DNA from: Periconia sp. R9002
Taxonomy: Eukaryota > Ascomycota > Dothideomycetes > Pleosporales > Periconiaceae
Length of the DNA stretch: 30,465 nt
Reading direction: 5' to 3'
Assembly (NCBI GenBank): GCA_023627715.1
Contig: JAMAHW010000169.1
Coordinates: 1 to 30,465, forward strand
How positions within the stretch are numbered: position 1 is the stretch's first letter; each line of letters begins with the position of its first letter. A program made the position numbers and the translations under genes. The notes beneath the pieces were generated by a model. The model was not told the origin of the DNA and did not search any database. It saw nothing but the letters and a program-made list of their open reading frames with translations. Positions 28,918 to 30,465 of the stretch are shown here, one piece after another.

Positions 28918-29009
28918 AGCCGAGTGATTGGTCTTGCTACAACCAAGTGACTGTCTTTGCTACAACCAAGTGACTAACTATGCTATAGCCGAGTGGCTCA
29001 CCATTACTC
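28918..29009. repeat. 23 bp tandem repeat, four units
   Basis: Units at 28918, 28941, 28964 and 28987, each 23 nt: AGCCGAGTGATTGGTCTTGC.., AACCAAGTGACTGTCTTTGC.., AACCAAGTGACTAACTATGC.. and AGCCGAGTGGCTCACCATTA... The same words occur singly and inverted over the preceding 1.7 kb. Confidence 0.8.
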
Positions 29010-30042
29010 GGCCGAATCAATTGCCGTCTCCCGGGGTTGAATAGACTGCACCATCACCTTTTCCGCCTTGCACCATCAGCAGCTTATCAAGTCTCCATTG
29101 ACGGTAAGTGTACCGAGTGTTTCGTCTCCAAAGAAGAATAAGCCGCTCCACAAGCGGGATTCATTGCACCTAAGCCAACTTTGCACGAGCGAGATCTGTG
29201 ATTCGAGTGTGGCGCTGCGAGCAGCAATACCGCGCGACTATTGCTAGTACAGATTACGATCAGAAGCTTAGTCCACATATTCGTGCGTGGCAGCAGAATC
29301 ACGATGGCGGCCCGGCGCACCAGCAGGCGGACAAGGCCCGCCCCGCAGAAACCCTCGCTGAAAGGCGTCTGTGCTCACCGTAGAAGAAGATGACGAAGAG
29401 ATCAAGCTTTACCCACCATAGAATTGGCTTACCGTATCAGTTTCACAGATCGCTCACTTGAGCACGCATATAGCAAGGGGACATGGCCACATGATCAGCT
29501 GCTTATGCGACGAGGGGTCGCTTACCAGTACGCGAGCCGCAGTCTCGGGCCGCTTCATTCCACGCGTCGGGGTTATGGCGAGCCAAAATCGGCGATCAAG
29601 TCGTCCATGGTGAGCGAAACGCTGGCTATCATCGAGAGGAGTGGCGCTGAAGCGAGATTTTGCGTCTTCGCAGGCAGCGAAACACGACTTCGGAACATAC
29701 CCGATAGACCTCCCAGCAATAAATAAGCATCAGATCATGTAGGGGGCCAGTACCGTGTCTGTGCCCTTGACGAGCCAGTTCGCTTGGCGAGCCACCCTAA
29801 CACCCCAACACCTACATTCGCGGAGGCATAATCAACACGTAATATAAATATTTTGATTTGGTTGGTAGCATGCTGAACAAACTTCCCAAATGTATCGAAA
29901 TTCGATATACGCAACGTTTGGTAACTCGGAGCCTGGCTCTGCGATACTAATGTATTACATCTATTACGTACAACAGGCACTGTGGCTGTTTAGCCCTCAG
30001 CCACAAGAGTATGAATAAAGGTTCGGATGCAAACTAGCAAGC
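29010..30042. other. No gene seen
   Basis: A plus-strand frame of about 100 codons at 29424-29726 and other shorter frames have no recognisable motif. Further AGTGGCTC/GAGCCA-like words occur (for example GCGAGCCA near 29578 and 29789), so this appears to be part of the same repeat landscape. Confidence 0.4.
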
Positions 30043-30465
30043 TCACGAACAGCCAGCAGGGTGTAGCTTTACACAGATGGCCTCGTGGTTGACTTTCGTA
30101 ATCAATGGAACATGCGTCTACCAAGTCGCTACCTATTGCCGATACAGAGTAAAAAGAAAAGACCCTCCACTAACAATGATGCACATGGCAATGTTCAAAT
30201 GGGCGTTCTTCACTAACAACGCTTACAGCTCGTCTGCGGTTAGTAACATATCCTTTGTTTGTAGCATGCTGTCACGACCTATGCTTCACCGTTAAAAAAA
30301 ATCGTGCTAGCAGTATGTGAAGTTTTGCCCGTACGGATTTCGGACGATAGCGAGTATTTTGTTCGTAGCAAGAGATTCGATCGTCGGCTTTGCCTTATCT
30401 TACAGCTGTCAAAGCGTACAGACAAGCGCTGCTTATCCTTGGTAGCATTGCATTTGCATCTTAGT
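30043..30465. repeat. Diverged direct repeat, right copy (cut by window end)
   Basis: Right partner of 26638-27085. The match continues to the end of the window (GCATTTGCATCT in both), so its true end is unknown. An open frame at 30077-30295 lies inside it but is not conserved as a frame in the left copy. Confidence 0.6.

Overview
The window looks like an accessory, repeat-rich stretch of a filamentous ascomycete (Pezizomycotina) nuclear genome. Genes carry short 47-97 nt introns with GT...AG ends and CTRAC-like branch points, many proteins fall in fungal families (UstYa/DUF3328, SURNod19, OrsD-like, DUF7924), and decayed transposons lie between them. All gene models were assembled by eye from exons; no alignment or expression data were available.

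Layout. (1) 0.3-5.5 kb: a compact pterin/folate group with a stand-alone tandem dihydroneopterin aldolase (1538-2480), GTP cyclohydrolase I (3508-4315, four exons) and dihydrofolate reductase (4321-5037, minus). The last two converge with 5 bp between stop codons. Two direct copies of a TIR-bounded repeat lie about 5 kb apart on either side. (2) 6.2-11.1 kb: the most interesting block. Two homologous short secreted pro-peptide genes face away from each other (6246-6584 minus; 10664-11052 plus), each with an array of about 24 bp repeats in its promoter. Between them lie a second type of small secreted peptide (7254-7515 minus), a membrane-anchored SURNod19/PHM-like putative copper protein (7940-8980) and a four-exon UstYa-type oxidase (9031-9966 minus). 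UstYa enzymes modify Kex2-processed ribosomal peptides in fungi, and the two paralogous precursors have a Lys-Arg site just before a nearly invariant Cys-containing C-terminus. This is a candidate, apparently atypical, fungal RiPP or peptide-signal locus.

(3) 11.4-13.6 kb: a decayed hAT transposon. (4) 14.8-19.5 kb: unrecognised genes and one broken, formerly conserved gene. (5) 21.6-23.7 kb: an OrsD-like zinc-finger fragment and an intact DUF7924-type (PD-(D/E)XK-like) gene. (6) 24.5-26.1 kb: a frameshifted coiled-coil gene. (7) 26.6-30.5 kb: no convincing gene; a diverged direct repeat about 3.4 kb apart encloses satellite-like 23 bp repeats.

Working together: the folate group covers the first, third and last steps of tetrahydrofolate synthesis but has no HPPK/DHPS. 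The peptide block combines precursors, a probable crosslinking oxidase and a possible copper enzyme, but shows no protease, transporter or regulator.
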